Of a DNA stretch of 64,000 nt, positions 18,623 to 27,126 are shown piece after piece. Under the pieces are notes generated by a model. That model was not told the DNA's origin and did not search any database. It saw only the letters and a program-made list of their open reading frames with translations. How positions within the stretch are numbered: the stretch's first letter is position 1; every line of letters begins with the position of its first letter. The position numbers and the translations under genes are program-made. Origin of the DNA: Proteus vulgaris (GTDB taxonomy: Bacteria; Pseudomonadota; Gammaproteobacteria; Enterobacterales; Enterobacteriaceae); contig NZ_JAEHOQ010000009.1 in assembly GCF_016239305.1 (NCBI RefSeq), positions 62,001 to 126,000 on the forward strand. Direction: 5' to 3'.

Positions 18623-19084
18623 TTATTCAAGAAAAACAGGGATTGGTAGAGGTGAATTGAACAGGAGTTCAAAGAAAAGATACGACATCACCACAATCGC
18701 AATAGGAACCACGATAAGTAAGATCTTTTTGCGTTCATTCATCAACCACATAATGATTGGGATAAGGAGCAATGATGAAACAATGAATCCTAAGAAATAT
18801 AAGCCTACTGCGTAGAATATTAATAAAAATCCTAAACCATAAGCCCGTTTAACAGCCGTCGAACTTAAATCAACAGAGCGGTGGACGTGTTTTGCTTTAT
18901 CTATAATTACACTGATCCACTGAAAAATCCCCAGTAAAATAAACAAGATAGCTAAACCATAGGGCCAAAAACGCTCCCCAGGTACACCATACTCGTCAAA
19001 TATGCTCATATCACGGGAGAGGTAGATAATAAGTAGCCCAAAAGCTACTGAAATCGCACCGATGATGGTATTACTTTTTGTCAT
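18623..19084 (-). CDS. Tripartite tricarboxylate transporter, small membrane subunit (TctB family)
   Basis: A 153-residue protein with four hydrophobic segments and little recognisable motif, as is usual for TctB. Its location between the binding protein and the large subunit, and its size, make the assignment safe. The segment EYGVPGERFWPYGLAILFILLG (about residues 31-52; conserved around GERFWPY) resembles the conserved N-terminal part of TctB proteins. It probably docks with TctA and has no other role known. Confidence 0.85.
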   Translation of the reverse strand: MTKSNTIIGAISVAFGLLIIYLSRDMSIFDEYGVPGERFWPYGLAILFILLGIFQWISVIIDKAKHVHRSVDLSSTAVKRAYGLGFLLIFYAVGLYFLGFIVSSLLLIPIIMWLMNERKKILLIVVPIAIVVMSYLFFELLFNSPLPIPVFLE

Positions 19085-19103
19085 GTCGGGATCTCCCTGA
19101 CCA

Positions 19104-19129
19104 ACCCTATCCGCCTAAACGGATAGGGT
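19104..19129 (-). other. Strong hairpin between tctC and tctB
   Basis: Perfect 10-bp stem ACCCTATCCG / CGGATAGGGT with a 6-base loop, directly after the binding-protein stop and without a U run on the minus strand. Such hairpins after solute-binding-protein genes often protect the upstream mRNA from 3' decay and so raise the amount of binding protein. Confidence 0.6.
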
Positions 19130-19139
19130 GGTATCACTA

Positions 19140-20114
19140 TTATTTCTTCAGTGTCGCCGCGATGAGCTCAGCGTACATTTCGTGGTCTTCTTTCATCATT
19201 TGGTAAGCATCATCACCAGTGATAAACACCGGCATAATACCCTGTTTTTTCAACGCTTCTTGATAAGCTGGTTTTTGAACCACTTCAGAGAATGCGCCTA
19301 CTAACTCATTTTTCACGTTATCAGGTATACCTGCGGTTGTTGCTAATACAGCCCAAGCTCGCATTTTCACGTTGGTATCTAACTTCAGTGCTTCTTTGAA
19401 TGTGGGTACTTCTGGAATAAGAGGGAAACGACGTTCATCCATCACACCCAGAACACGTAATAAGCCACCATCAACGTGTGATTTTACTGCGCCTGGAGTA
19501 GTTAATACGCCATCAATATGATCACCTAATAAAGCTGCGATTGATGGGCCTGTACCTTCGTTATAAGGAATGTGGTTAAATTTAGTTCCTGTAGTACGTT
19601 CAATATTCACACCTGCAAGATGGAAAATAGCGCCCATACCAGAGTTACCAATTTTTAGTTTTCCTGGATTCGCTTTTGCTCCATCAACAAAATCTTGTAG
19701 TGTTTTATAAGGTGAATTGGCATTGACGACTAATACAACAGGATCCGCAATAGTGGTGGCAATCGGAGTAAAGTCTTTATAAGTCACTGGCGATTTCCCT
19801 TGATGAGGGAACATTGCCAACTCAACCGTTGTCATCACTAATTTCGTGCCATCTGGACGCGCATTAGCTACTTCAATCAGCCCCGTTAAACCATTACCTG
19901 TTGGTTTATTGATAGGAACAAAAATACGACCTGCAGGCATCACATCTTTAGCAAACTCTGCAATAGTACGTGCAGATGTATCAGTACCACCGCCCGGATT
20001 TTTCGGGATAATCACATCAATATTTTTTGTAGGATACGTTAACTGTTGGGCGACTGCATTCCCCATGCCCAGTGTCATCGTAATCGCCAACGCTGCGAGT
20101 AGACTCTTTTTCAT
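19140..20114 (-). CDS. Tripartite tricarboxylate transporter periplasmic binding protein (TctC/BugT family)
   Basis: A 324-residue secreted solute-binding protein. The N-terminal signal peptide (MKKSLLAALAITMTLGMGNA, cleavage probably after AVA) is followed by the TctC-fold start YPTKNIDVIIPKNPGGGTD, where the GGGTD loop is the common ligand-binding turn of Bug proteins. The start is ATG 20114, with AAAGGG upstream; a longer open frame to 20183 overlaps the sialidase-like gene and is not needed. It captures the substrate for TctA-TctB. The ligand is unknown; Bug proteins usually bind a carboxylate through two water molecules. Confidence 0.93.
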   Translation of the reverse strand: MKKSLLAALAITMTLGMGNAVAQQLTYPTKNIDVIIPKNPGGGTDTSARTIAEFAKDVMPAGRIFVPINKPTGNGLTGLIEVANARPDGTKLVMTTVELAMFPHQGKSPVTYKDFTPIATTIADPVVLVVNANSPYKTLQDFVDGAKANPGKLKIGNSGMGAIFHLAGVNIERTTGTKFNHIPYNEGTGPSIAALLGDHIDGVLTTPGAVKSHVDGGLLRVLGVMDERRFPLIPEVPTFKEALKLDTNVKMRAWAVLATTAGIPDNVKNELVGAFSEVVQKPAYQEALKKQGIMPVFITGDDAYQMMKEDHEMYAELIAATLKK

Positions 20115-20134
20115 AAAACCCTTTCTCCACATTT

Positions 20135-21187
20135 TTATTGAGTAGCTATTAATTGCTGATAAACAATGTTTTTTCGATTCCAAGTAAAGGTCACGTGTAG
20201 GGTATTGTTTTCAGCAATAATAGCCGGATATGAAAATTCGCCTTCCCCATCGAGTAAATCGAATGGTTCAGACCAAGTACTGCCATTATCGGATGAAAGA
20301 CTGACAGAGATGGGATAACGACGACTCCAGTTACCTGAGTTCGGGTTATACACCAATGCCAGTTGACCATCTGCGAAGGAGACGACATCAATGCCGCTAT
20401 TATTATTTGGTAATATTGTTGCATAAGCTGGACACCAACTGCGCCCATAATCCGTTGAATCGCTACGATAAATAGTACCGCGCGTACTCCGCATCATGGC
20501 ATGCACATGCCCAGGCCGGGATTCCCATAGTGTTGGCTGTATCACGCCGTCCCATTGAAAAACGCGTTGTAGATCAGTCTCCCATAAGGCATCGTCCTTT
20601 AAACCCTGCCAGATTTCATGTTCCGTTTGCCCACCTTTATGGTGTTCAATCGGAATATCCACTCGCAACCAGTGTTGACCGTCGTCACTCGATATATCGA
20701 CAAACGCATCCCAGAATTGGTCATCCTCAACCGACCCTGGTGCCAACCACTCGCCATTCGACATCACTAACACTTTGTTCTTCACAGGACCTCTAGGTGC
20801 TACATCACCAGAAACCAATTCACTCGGTAAACTCCAGCTATTTCCGCCATCCTTCGAGATAACGTATTGGGTCGTCCAACTATGTACATCGGGACCCGTT
20901 TTATAAAACAGCCAGATATTACCTGTTGATGGGTCAACATGTAAAACTGGATTCCAGTGCGCAACACCTGGATTTTTAACAACAGGCTGAGCGTGTTGCC
21001 AGCCATCACCCTCTTTTATCACCAGCCAGATAGCCGTATTTCCGCTACCTTCTTTATCGCCAGCAAAAAAAGCGGTTAACAAACGCTCAGAGTTAGGCAC
21101 ACGCACAATCGTTGAAGCATGGCAGTGATTAAAAAGTGAATGTGCGTTATCAAGCACAAACTGGGTTTCCTTCATCACGAAAGGCAT
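20135..21187 (-). CDS. BNR/Asp-box (sialidase-like) family protein, cytoplasmic
   Basis: A 350-residue beta-propeller protein of the sialidase-like BNR family. Four Asp boxes are visible: SKDGGNSW (about residue 109), SSDDGQHW (166), STDYGRSW (247) and SSDNGSTW (305), spaced as blades of a six-bladed propeller. There is no signal peptide, so it acts in the cytosol, unlike secreted sialidases. An arginine triad cannot be assigned safely from sequence alone, so true sialidase activity is not claimed; related operon-encoded proteins are thought to be glycosidases or lyases for uronic-acid-containing sugars. It sits between the lyase and the binding protein, 20 bases from each, clearly cotranscribed. 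Confidence 0.8.
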   Translation of the reverse strand: MPFVMKETQFVLDNAHSLFNHCHASTIVRVPNSERLLTAFFAGDKEGSGNTAIWLVIKEGDGWQHAQPVVKNPGVAHWNPVLHVDPSTGNIWLFYKTGPDVHSWTTQYVISKDGGNSWSLPSELVSGDVAPRGPVKNKVLVMSNGEWLAPGSVEDDQFWDAFVDISSDDGQHWLRVDIPIEHHKGGQTEHEIWQGLKDDALWETDLQRVFQWDGVIQPTLWESRPGHVHAMMRSTRGTIYRSDSTDYGRSWCPAYATILPNNNSGIDVVSFADGQLALVYNPNSGNWSRRYPISVSLSSDNGSTWSEPFDLLDGEGEFSYPAIIAENNTLHVTFTWNRKNIVYQQLIATQ

Positions 21188-21207
21188 ATTCCTACTCCTG
21201 TCTTAAA

Positions 21208-22137
21208 TTAATCTAACGAAAGCCATTTTTTCATGTTTTCACCCAAAGCAGTCATGCTATTGACGGCAGAGGGGAAAAATGAGTTTTCAAACTGACTGCT
21301 GTTACGGGAACGGCAGACCAGAGTGCTGAAGTTACCAATCAGACGCTGATGATATTTAGCGCATGCTGGGTAATCCAGTGTTTCGGTCATCGCTGCTGTT
21401 GATAAATAATCAGCTAACACTGCAGCCTGCTCTGGTTTATCCTTCCAATTCTCATAAAGCCAAACATAAAGCTCTGGATGGAAGTTAGCCATAACACCGC
21501 TATATGCCTGACATCCCGCTTGGAATGACGCTAATAACGTTTGACTGTTTGCATTCGCTAAGTGCAAGCGAGTTCCTTTTGATAATGCTAAACGACGCTC
21601 TATCATTGGTAGAGAACAGCAGGTATCTTTAATAAAAGTAAAGCGATTACTTTGTGCACACCACTCTACAATCTCTTCAGATAGCAAGCGTTTGTAAGGA
21701 TGAGGGCATTCATAAATACCCAAATCAATCTCTTTTGGTACCACATTGGTTAAGACTTGCAGTGTTTCCAACGCCTTATCATCTGACTCCCCGACTAAAG
21801 CCAAGCGGTTACTGATCATAATGACGCCATCGACGCCCGTACCTGACATTGCCTGCAGTTGTTCTTTTTGCTGACTTAATGCAGTTGCAGTATGACCAGA
21901 AGCGACTACAGGTACTCTTCCATCTGCTTTTTCAACGATAAAGCGGGTAAGTGCTTGAGTTTCCTCGTCACTTAAATAAAACATTTCGCTTGATTGGCAG
22001 GCGGCAAAAAGTCCATGTACACCAGAATCGATATACCAGTCTACAAGACGCTCTAACGACGCCCAATCAATCTCCCCTTTGGCATCAAAGGGGGTTAGCA
22101 TAACAGGCCAAACACCGACGTATTTTTGCTGGCTCAT
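21208..22137 (-). CDS. DHDPS/N-acetylneuraminate lyase-family aldolase
   Basis: A 309-residue class I aldolase of the dihydrodipicolinate synthase / N-acetylneuraminate lyase superfamily. VGVWPVMLTPFDAKGEIDW at the N-terminus is the typical first strand, the Schiff-base lysine lies in FIKDTC (near residue 165) and the family tyrosine in the YECPHPYKRL stretch (near residue 137). Such enzymes cleave or dehydrate 2-keto acids (sialic acid, 2-keto-3-deoxy sugar acids). I start it at ATG 22137, which is 7 bases from AGGA; ATG 22140 is adjacent. It follows the isomerase gene by 10 bases. Substrate unknown; the beside-lying sialidase-like gene does not prove sialic acid because no NanE/NanK/NanT-type genes are here. 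Confidence 0.85.
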   Translation of the reverse strand: MSQQKYVGVWPVMLTPFDAKGEIDWASLERLVDWYIDSGVHGLFAACQSSEMFYLSDEETQALTRFIVEKADGRVPVVASGHTATALSQQKEQLQAMSGTGVDGVIMISNRLALVGESDDKALETLQVLTNVVPKEIDLGIYECPHPYKRLLSEEIVEWCAQSNRFTFIKDTCCSLPMIERRLALSKGTRLHLANANSQTLLASFQAGCQAYSGVMANFHPELYVWLYENWKDKPEQAAVLADYLSTAAMTETLDYPACAKYHQRLIGNFSTLVCRSRNSSQFENSFFPSAVNSMTALGENMKKWLSLD

Positions 22138-22147
22138 CATCAATTCC

Positions 22148-23794
22148 TTACAGTAAGTTAATGGCATCGCCTGCCACTTTCACTTGAATACCTTGAGTCA
22201 ATGCTTGAGCAACAAAAGCTTTAAGCACAAACGCCAATTTATCTTCATCAATGTAAGCCACGGTAATGTGATTACTTTGATGTCCCGCCATAAGGTCATC
22301 ACGCGTTACACCATCTAACGTACAGTTTAATAATGGCCATTCGTAGTTGGTTGCTCTACGGCGACGTTCAAATTCTGCTTCAGGTAATTCTACCGCCACA
22401 CCCGTACCGATATGCATAATCACATCAGTGCCTTCATAGTGTGCACGACCCCATAACAAGCGCCCTGCCTTACCTTGACCTGCGATAGTTGAACCTCCTT
22501 TAGGGAAGAACATTGCCGGCTGACGATAACCTGTTGCACCTTTTAAGCCACCTTTGAGGTGTTCAAAAGGAACCGATCCTGAAATCTCCATATCCCAGTA
22601 GAATGTTCCTTCGTACTCACTACCCCAACGAATATCATGTAGTGTAGTTTCTGCCGGTAACCCTAATGATGTTAATAAACGCCATAACATCGTTTGAGGA
22701 ATAGCCGTACCCATATCCACTTCATTGATACAAGGAATTGGTGTGTTAGGGCAGATAATCTCGCCGTTTTCATCTGGTAGTGGGAAACGTGCTGTTGAAC
22801 CAATAGCACCTTCGGCAAAGTCAGACGCTGGGCAACAATCTTTTAAGCCCTGCTGATATTGCACACCCACCGCAGTTAAACCAAAACGTTTTACGAAACG
22901 CGCCATTGCAATCATCATGGCGCACTGCTCCATCACTTGCTCACGAGTGAGTTCAGTTTTGTCATCTTGACCAAACATAAACGTCATCCCGTTATCTTCG
23001 TACCACTGTAAACATGCCTCTCTTAATTCTGTTGGTACTTTCGCCATTTCGACCAGTAACGCAGATTGAGAAAGGGATTCAATTGGCATACCAATATTGA
23101 TCATGGCCTGTTGTGGGAAGACCCCGTTAATCATTCCCATACAGAATGTATCGAACAAACCTATTATTTCTTTATTTTTAATTATGTATTCGCCGACTTT
23201 ACGACCCACTTCACCGGCTTCTGTCGCCATTACCCTGTGTGTTGGCGCAATCTCTGTAAGATAGTTAAGCTTATGATTTACATAGCCATATTTTAGCCAA
23301 GTTGCTAAACCATCTACAAAGAATTCATCTTCAAACTCTTCTGACCATAAACGTGAATAATTTTTACCTAAACTGGTCATCGTGCCCGCTAAACACAACA
23401 TACCCACCAGACCCGGCCATGTACCATCAAAGTTAGCCAGCAGTAAAATAGGACCACGATGGTGTGCTAAGGAAGAAGCAATATGGTGTGAATATTGCCA
23501 TGCGGTTAATAACACGATAACCGGAGCATCAGGATCGATGGCGGCAAACATGTCGCAACCTTCACGCTGACTACTGATAAAACCATGGCCACGAGCTTCA
23601 TTAATTTCATGAGCACGCTTCATTTTGTAACCTTGGGCTTCTAATGCCACGGCCAGTTTATCTTCAAATTTTTTCTGTACAGGCCAGCAAGTTACGTTTG
23701 CAGGCTCACGTAAGTCTGCGTTAGTAACCATCAAGATCTCTTTCTGACCTGCTGTGATAGTTGTCGGTAATTTTGGTAGATTTAAGTTCAACAT
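22148..23794 (-). CDS. L-fucose isomerase-like sugar isomerase
   Basis: A 548-residue protein resembling L-fucose/D-arabinose isomerases (E. coli FucI is 591 residues), Mn2+-dependent enzymes that turn an aldose into a 2-ketose. Long stretches are family-like, e.g. GMINGVFPQQAMINIGMPIE and, towards the C-terminus, HIGTGVAVELPEAEFERRRR; conserved acidic residues around INEVDMGTA (about residue 367) would ligate the metal. The start is ATG 23794 (AGGG at 7 bases); an upstream frame overlapping the kinase gene is not needed. It lies 50 bases after the kinase in the operon, so isomer and kinase probably act in sequence. Sugar identity is not readable. Confidence 0.82.
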   Translation of the reverse strand: MLNLNLPKLPTTITAGQKEILMVTNADLREPANVTCWPVQKKFEDKLAVALEAQGYKMKRAHEINEARGHGFISSQREGCDMFAAIDPDAPVIVLLTAWQYSHHIASSLAHHRGPILLLANFDGTWPGLVGMLCLAGTMTSLGKNYSRLWSEEFEDEFFVDGLATWLKYGYVNHKLNYLTEIAPTHRVMATEAGEVGRKVGEYIIKNKEIIGLFDTFCMGMINGVFPQQAMINIGMPIESLSQSALLVEMAKVPTELREACLQWYEDNGMTFMFGQDDKTELTREQVMEQCAMMIAMARFVKRFGLTAVGVQYQQGLKDCCPASDFAEGAIGSTARFPLPDENGEIICPNTPIPCINEVDMGTAIPQTMLWRLLTSLGLPAETTLHDIRWGSEYEGTFYWDMEISGSVPFEHLKGGLKGATGYRQPAMFFPKGGSTIAGQGKAGRLLWGRAHYEGTDVIMHIGTGVAVELPEAEFERRRRATNYEWPLLNCTLDGVTRDDLMAGHQSNHITVAYIDEDKLAFVLKAFVAQALTQGIQVKVAGDAINLL

Positions 23795-23844
23795 AAGATA
23801 TCCCTGGTAAGGTAAACTCGGTTCATAATCGGAAAAATTAGTGG

Positions 23845-25431
23845 TCAGCAATCTGACATCATTTCGTTATAACGCTGCTGATCTTGATACATTTGCAAAT
23901 AAACTTGATATTTAGCCTGATGGAAGGCAAACGTGTCGCTATCTGGTGTGATAATGCCACCTTCTCGTACCATTGCACTGGCAGCTTTTGAGAAATCATC
24001 AAAGGCTTTACACGCTACAGCACCTAATAATGCAGCCCCTAAATTCACCGCATCTTCCTCTTGTGCTAAATGAATTTCACGACCTGTCGCATTGGCATAT
24101 TCACGTAGCCACAATGGATTTTTCGTTGCGCCACCACACATCACGATGCGATTGATTTGATGTCCAGCATCTTCAAGTGTGTCGATAATATGGCGTGTGC
24201 CATAAGCAATAGATTGCAGTGTCGCAAGATAATAACGAGCCAATGCAACACGACCACTTTCCAACGTTAACCCGCTTACCATGCCTTTAGCAGCTGGATT
24301 GGCACGCGGAGAGCGATTGCCATGATGGTCAGCTAAAACATGAAACTGAGTGGTTGGATATTGCTCATTTTCTTCCAATTCAGCGACGGCTTCGTTTAAT
24401 AAGGCATAGTAATTAACGCCTTTTTCATTCGCTTCTTGCGCTAATTCAGCCCATGACTCATGACGGCGGATAGACCATTCAACTAACGCACCAGCAGCAC
24501 TTTGACCGCCTTCGTTTAGCCATAAGCCGGGTAACATCGCGCCAAAGTAAGGTCCCCAAACACCGGGTACCATAATGGGATATTGGCTTACGATCATGTG
24601 GCAATTAGACGTACCACTGATAATTGCCAAACTCCCTTCAGGTTGTGATGCTGTTAATGCCAAGCCACCCGCATGCGCGTCAATAATGCCAGAAGCAACA
24701 ATGACACCCGTGTGCAAGCCAAATGCATTGGCAACCGATTCATCTAAACAACCCGCTTGTTCACCTAATGCCAAAATGGTTTGTGGTACTTTTTCTAATA
24801 ATTCATCCAAACCTACATCGGCTAACAAGCTCTCACTAAATTGCCCCTGATGTGCTAAATAGTTCCACTTACAGGTTAATGTACAGGTGCTTGCCACATC
24901 CCCTGATGTTGCTTTCCACACTAAAAAGTCAGCTAAATCAAAGAATCGCCATACATTTTGATAACGCTCTGGATAATGATTTTTTAACCACAAAATTTTT
25001 GGCAATTCCATTTCAATGCTCACTTCGCCACCGACATATCGCAGTGAAGGATCATTGGTCAGATTGATGGTGACCGTTTCTTGTACGGCTCGGTGATCCA
25101 TCCACATAATGATATCTTGTTCAGTATTACCACTTGGCGAAACCGAAAGCCCTTTACCTTCTTTATCCACGGCAACCAAAGAACAAGTAGCATCAAAACC
25201 GATAGATTTCACATGGATAGGATCAATAGCTGATAACGCCACCGACTCTTTTACGGTAGTGCAGACCTGCTGCCAAATATCGGAGGACGATTGCTCAACG
25301 AAATCCGTTTTAGGACGGAATTGAGCAATAGGGCGAACAGAAAAGCCTAAACGCTTTCCATTGCTATCAAATACCGCTGCACGGACACTGGCTGAGCCAA
25401 CATCAACGCCAATAAAATATTGTTGTTCCAT
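23845..25431 (-). CDS. FGGY-family carbohydrate kinase (pentulose-kinase-like)
   Basis: A 528-residue sugar kinase with the actin-like ATPase fold. The phosphate-1 motif GVDVGSASVRAAVFD (about residues 7-21), the catalytic-base region IMWMDHRA (about 93-100) and the C-terminal FGGY signature MCGGATKNPLWLREYAN (about 432-448) are all present. Closest memory matches are the FGGY group containing D-ribulokinases. Start at ATG 25431, because AGGG sits 5 bases before it and nothing precedes ATG 25443. It is the first gene of the minus-strand operon, behind 400 bases of AT-rich regulatory DNA, and would phosphorylate the ketose made by the isomerase. Confidence 0.9.
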   Translation of the reverse strand: MEQQYFIGVDVGSASVRAAVFDSNGKRLGFSVRPIAQFRPKTDFVEQSSSDIWQQVCTTVKESVALSAIDPIHVKSIGFDATCSLVAVDKEGKGLSVSPSGNTEQDIIMWMDHRAVQETVTINLTNDPSLRYVGGEVSIEMELPKILWLKNHYPERYQNVWRFFDLADFLVWKATSGDVASTCTLTCKWNYLAHQGQFSESLLADVGLDELLEKVPQTILALGEQAGCLDESVANAFGLHTGVIVASGIIDAHAGGLALTASQPEGSLAIISGTSNCHMIVSQYPIMVPGVWGPYFGAMLPGLWLNEGGQSAAGALVEWSIRRHESWAELAQEANEKGVNYYALLNEAVAELEENEQYPTTQFHVLADHHGNRSPRANPAAKGMVSGLTLESGRVALARYYLATLQSIAYGTRHIIDTLEDAGHQINRIVMCGGATKNPLWLREYANATGREIHLAQEEDAVNLGAALLGAVACKAFDDFSKAASAMVREGGIITPDSDTFAFHQAKYQVYLQMYQDQQRYNEMMSDC

Positions 25432-25446
25432 GCGAACCCTCATTAT

Positions 25447-25487
25447 TTGCTAACGCTATGCTAATTTTTGCTACTTCGAGTTAGCAA
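25447..25487. promoter_or_regulatory. Inverted repeat just upstream of the kinase operon
   Basis: TTGCTAAC (25447-25454) and GTTAGCAA (25480-25487) form a perfect spaced inverted repeat, with further TAGCA motifs between them. Placed 16 bases before the kinase start, it is a candidate site for the operon's LacI-type regulator or a leader-RNA hairpin. Confidence 0.4.
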
Positions 25488-25629
25488 CTTAATTCGAGCA
25501 TGATGAAAAAACAATCACAATAAGATTGGTTTGTGATGCAGATCTACATCAATAATCTATTAGATTGATTTTATTGATAATTTATTTATTTCACTTTATT
25601 GACAATTTAAATGAAGTACTGAATCGATT

Positions 25630-25655
25630 ATGTTCGTTATAAATATAACGAACAT
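25630..25655. promoter_or_regulatory. 26-bp palindrome, operator candidate
   Basis: Two perfect 12-bp arms (ATGTTCGTTATA and its complement) flank AA. It lies 199 bases before the kinase start and 215 bases before the small secreted protein on the other strand. The outer parts (ATGTTCG ... CGAACAT) look like GlpR half-sites but the spacing is 12 rather than 4. In the rest of the 438-base gap 25432-25869 I see AT-rich sequence and a half CRP site (TGTGA at 25532-25536) only. Confidence 0.5.
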
Positions 25656-25869
25656 TTAATTAATGAGTGAGTAAAAATACTTATTAGAATATTAATAGGC
25701 TTATCATAAAATGATTTTATTAAAAGATATCTCACTAATAATTCAAATATTATTCAAAAAAAGAGTAGAACAGTAAAAATAATCATCTTCCTATTGTTAT
25801 AACTTTCTATTGTTTTATTTTTAATAAGTTAATTTAAATTTATACATACATTTTTTGGAGTATTTAATT

Positions 25870-26298
25870 ATGTTGAAAAATATTGCTGTTAGTTTTTCTT
25901 TACTGCTTATTTCCTCTTCTGCTTTTTCAGCAACATTAGCAGAAAAAGAATTACATCAAAAATTTGAAGAGAATATTCAATCCCGTGTTGTTGATTTAAA
26001 TAAAAGCTGCGATGCCAATATAAAAGTAACTTTTGATTGGTCTGCATTTACTGCTGATGATTTAAAAACAATAGGAGTTGATAGTTATTGTGGCGAGGGA
26101 CTAAAAGGTGTAATAAATACCTGTGAAAGCTCTAAAGTTGCACAAGAAACAGTAAAAGAAAAAATACAGAATATTACCTGCTCTAAAGCGACACCTCGTA
26201 GTATTGAACTCAAAGAAGGTACGCTGAATTTCGGTATTGATTTCAATGCCTCAAATGATGCAAAAGCTGTTCAAGAATACTTAATGAATAATCTCTAA
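25870..26298 (+). CDS. Small secreted protein with cysteines, function unknown
   Basis: A 142-residue exported protein. The signal peptide (MLKNIAVSFSLLLISSSAFS, cleavage probably after SAFSA) is clear. The mature part of about 120 residues is charged and contains four cysteines (in KSCDA, SYCGEG, NTCES and ITCSK), compatible with two disulfides in the periplasm. I recognise no family. The start at ATG 25870 has GGAG 9 bases before it; a TTG codon at 25855 is in frame but unlikely. The gene stands alone between the sugar-operon promoter region and the convergent nik operon, from which it is separated by a shared hairpin terminator. Confidence 0.75.
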   Translation: MLKNIAVSFSLLLISSSAFSATLAEKELHQKFEENIQSRVVDLNKSCDANIKVTFDWSAFTADDLKTIGVDSYCGEGLKGVINTCESSKVAQETVKEKIQNITCSKATPRSIELKEGTLNFGIDFNASNDAKAVQEYLMNNL

Positions 26299-26315
26299 AT
26301 AGATTAAATTCAGTG

Positions 26316-26343
26316 AACAGCAATGCTTAATAGTATTGCTGTT
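26316..26343. terminator. Bidirectional terminator between the secreted-protein gene and nikE
   Basis: Perfect 9-bp stem AACAGCAAT / ATTGCTGTT with a 10-base loop, placed between two convergent stop codons. Weak T/A runs on both sides. Confidence 0.65.
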
Positions 26344-26349
26344 TATTAA

Positions 26350-27102
26350 TTAGATAACTGATTGAATAAGTTTTTTAGAATAATCATGCGTGACATTACC
26401 TAAGTTATTTATCTCACATAATTCAACCTTTTTGCCTTGTAAAAAGAACATTATTTTATCGCAAAAGTAAGCGACGGTTTGAATATCATGACTGATAAAA
26501 AGATAAGATAATTGGAATTCATCTTTTAACTGTTTTAATAAATCTAATATCTGTACTTGAGTAGGAATATCTAATGAACTCAATGCCTCATCTAATACAA
26601 TCAATTTAGGGTAAGAGGCTAATGCGCGACATAAACATACGCGTTGTGCCTGCCCACCTGAAAGTTCATAAATATAACGTTGATAACAATTTTTAGGTAA
26701 TCCCACTTTATCTAAAAAAGCAAAAATAAGCTTTTCTAATGCCTGATGATGAATACTTGGATCCACTATTTTTACCGGCTCAGCAATAATTTCGCCAACC
26801 GTTAAGGTGGGGTTAACGGATGTTGTATAGTCTTGGAAAACAACACTAATAACACCTTGGCGATGAAGTCGTTTCGTCACCGATTTATTATTCAGATAGA
26901 TAGCACCACAATCAGGTAATTCTAATCCACAAATTAAACGTGCTAAGGTACTTTTACCACTGCCACTTTCCCCCACTAAACCAAAAGCTTCTTGAGTATT
27001 AATATTAAAAGAAAGAGCGTCAATGACCTTCACTTTTTCACCGAATAAAGTGTTATTTCTTTGAGCATAAAACTTACTGATATTCTCAACGTTTAATAAC
27101 AT
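26350..27102 (-). CDS. nikE: Nickel/oligopeptide-type ABC transporter ATPase NikE
   Basis: A 250-residue ABC ATPase with Walker A GESGSGKST (about residues 40-48), signature LSGGQAQR (about 145), Walker B LIVLDEA and the H-loop SHD. It belongs to the DppF/NikE class by its length and by its pairing with a DppD/NikD-type gene 24 bases upstream in transcription. It is the last gene of the methyltransferase-nikABCDE operon and powers import through NikB-NikC. Confidence 0.88.
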   Translation of the reverse strand: MLLNVENISKFYAQRNNTLFGEKVKVIDALSFNINTQEAFGLVGESGSGKSTLARLICGLELPDCGAIYLNNKSVTKRLHRQGVISVVFQDYTTSVNPTLTVGEIIAEPVKIVDPSIHHQALEKLIFAFLDKVGLPKNCYQRYIYELSGGQAQRVCLCRALASYPKLIVLDEALSSLDIPTQVQILDLLKQLKDEFQLSYLFISHDIQTVAYFCDKIMFFLQGKKVELCEINNLGNVTHDYSKKLIQSVI

Positions 27103-27126
27103 AGCGTCTCTTTTATTATGATGATA

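Noticed and set aside
20135..22137. Reading the sialidase-like and NAL-family genes as a sialic-acid operon
   Set aside because: No NanE, NanK, NanT or SiaPQM genes are present, the propeller lacks a signal peptide, and kinase and isomerase are of sugar-type families. The substrate is left open.
22148..25431. Several plus-strand open frames of 60-90 codons opposite the isomerase and kinase genes
   Set aside because: All lie inside well-supported conserved genes, have no ribosome sites and look like antisense shadows.
25532..25547. CRP site before the kinase operon
   Set aside because: Left half TGTGA is good but the right half (TCTAC) differs at three of five positions; not enough to call.
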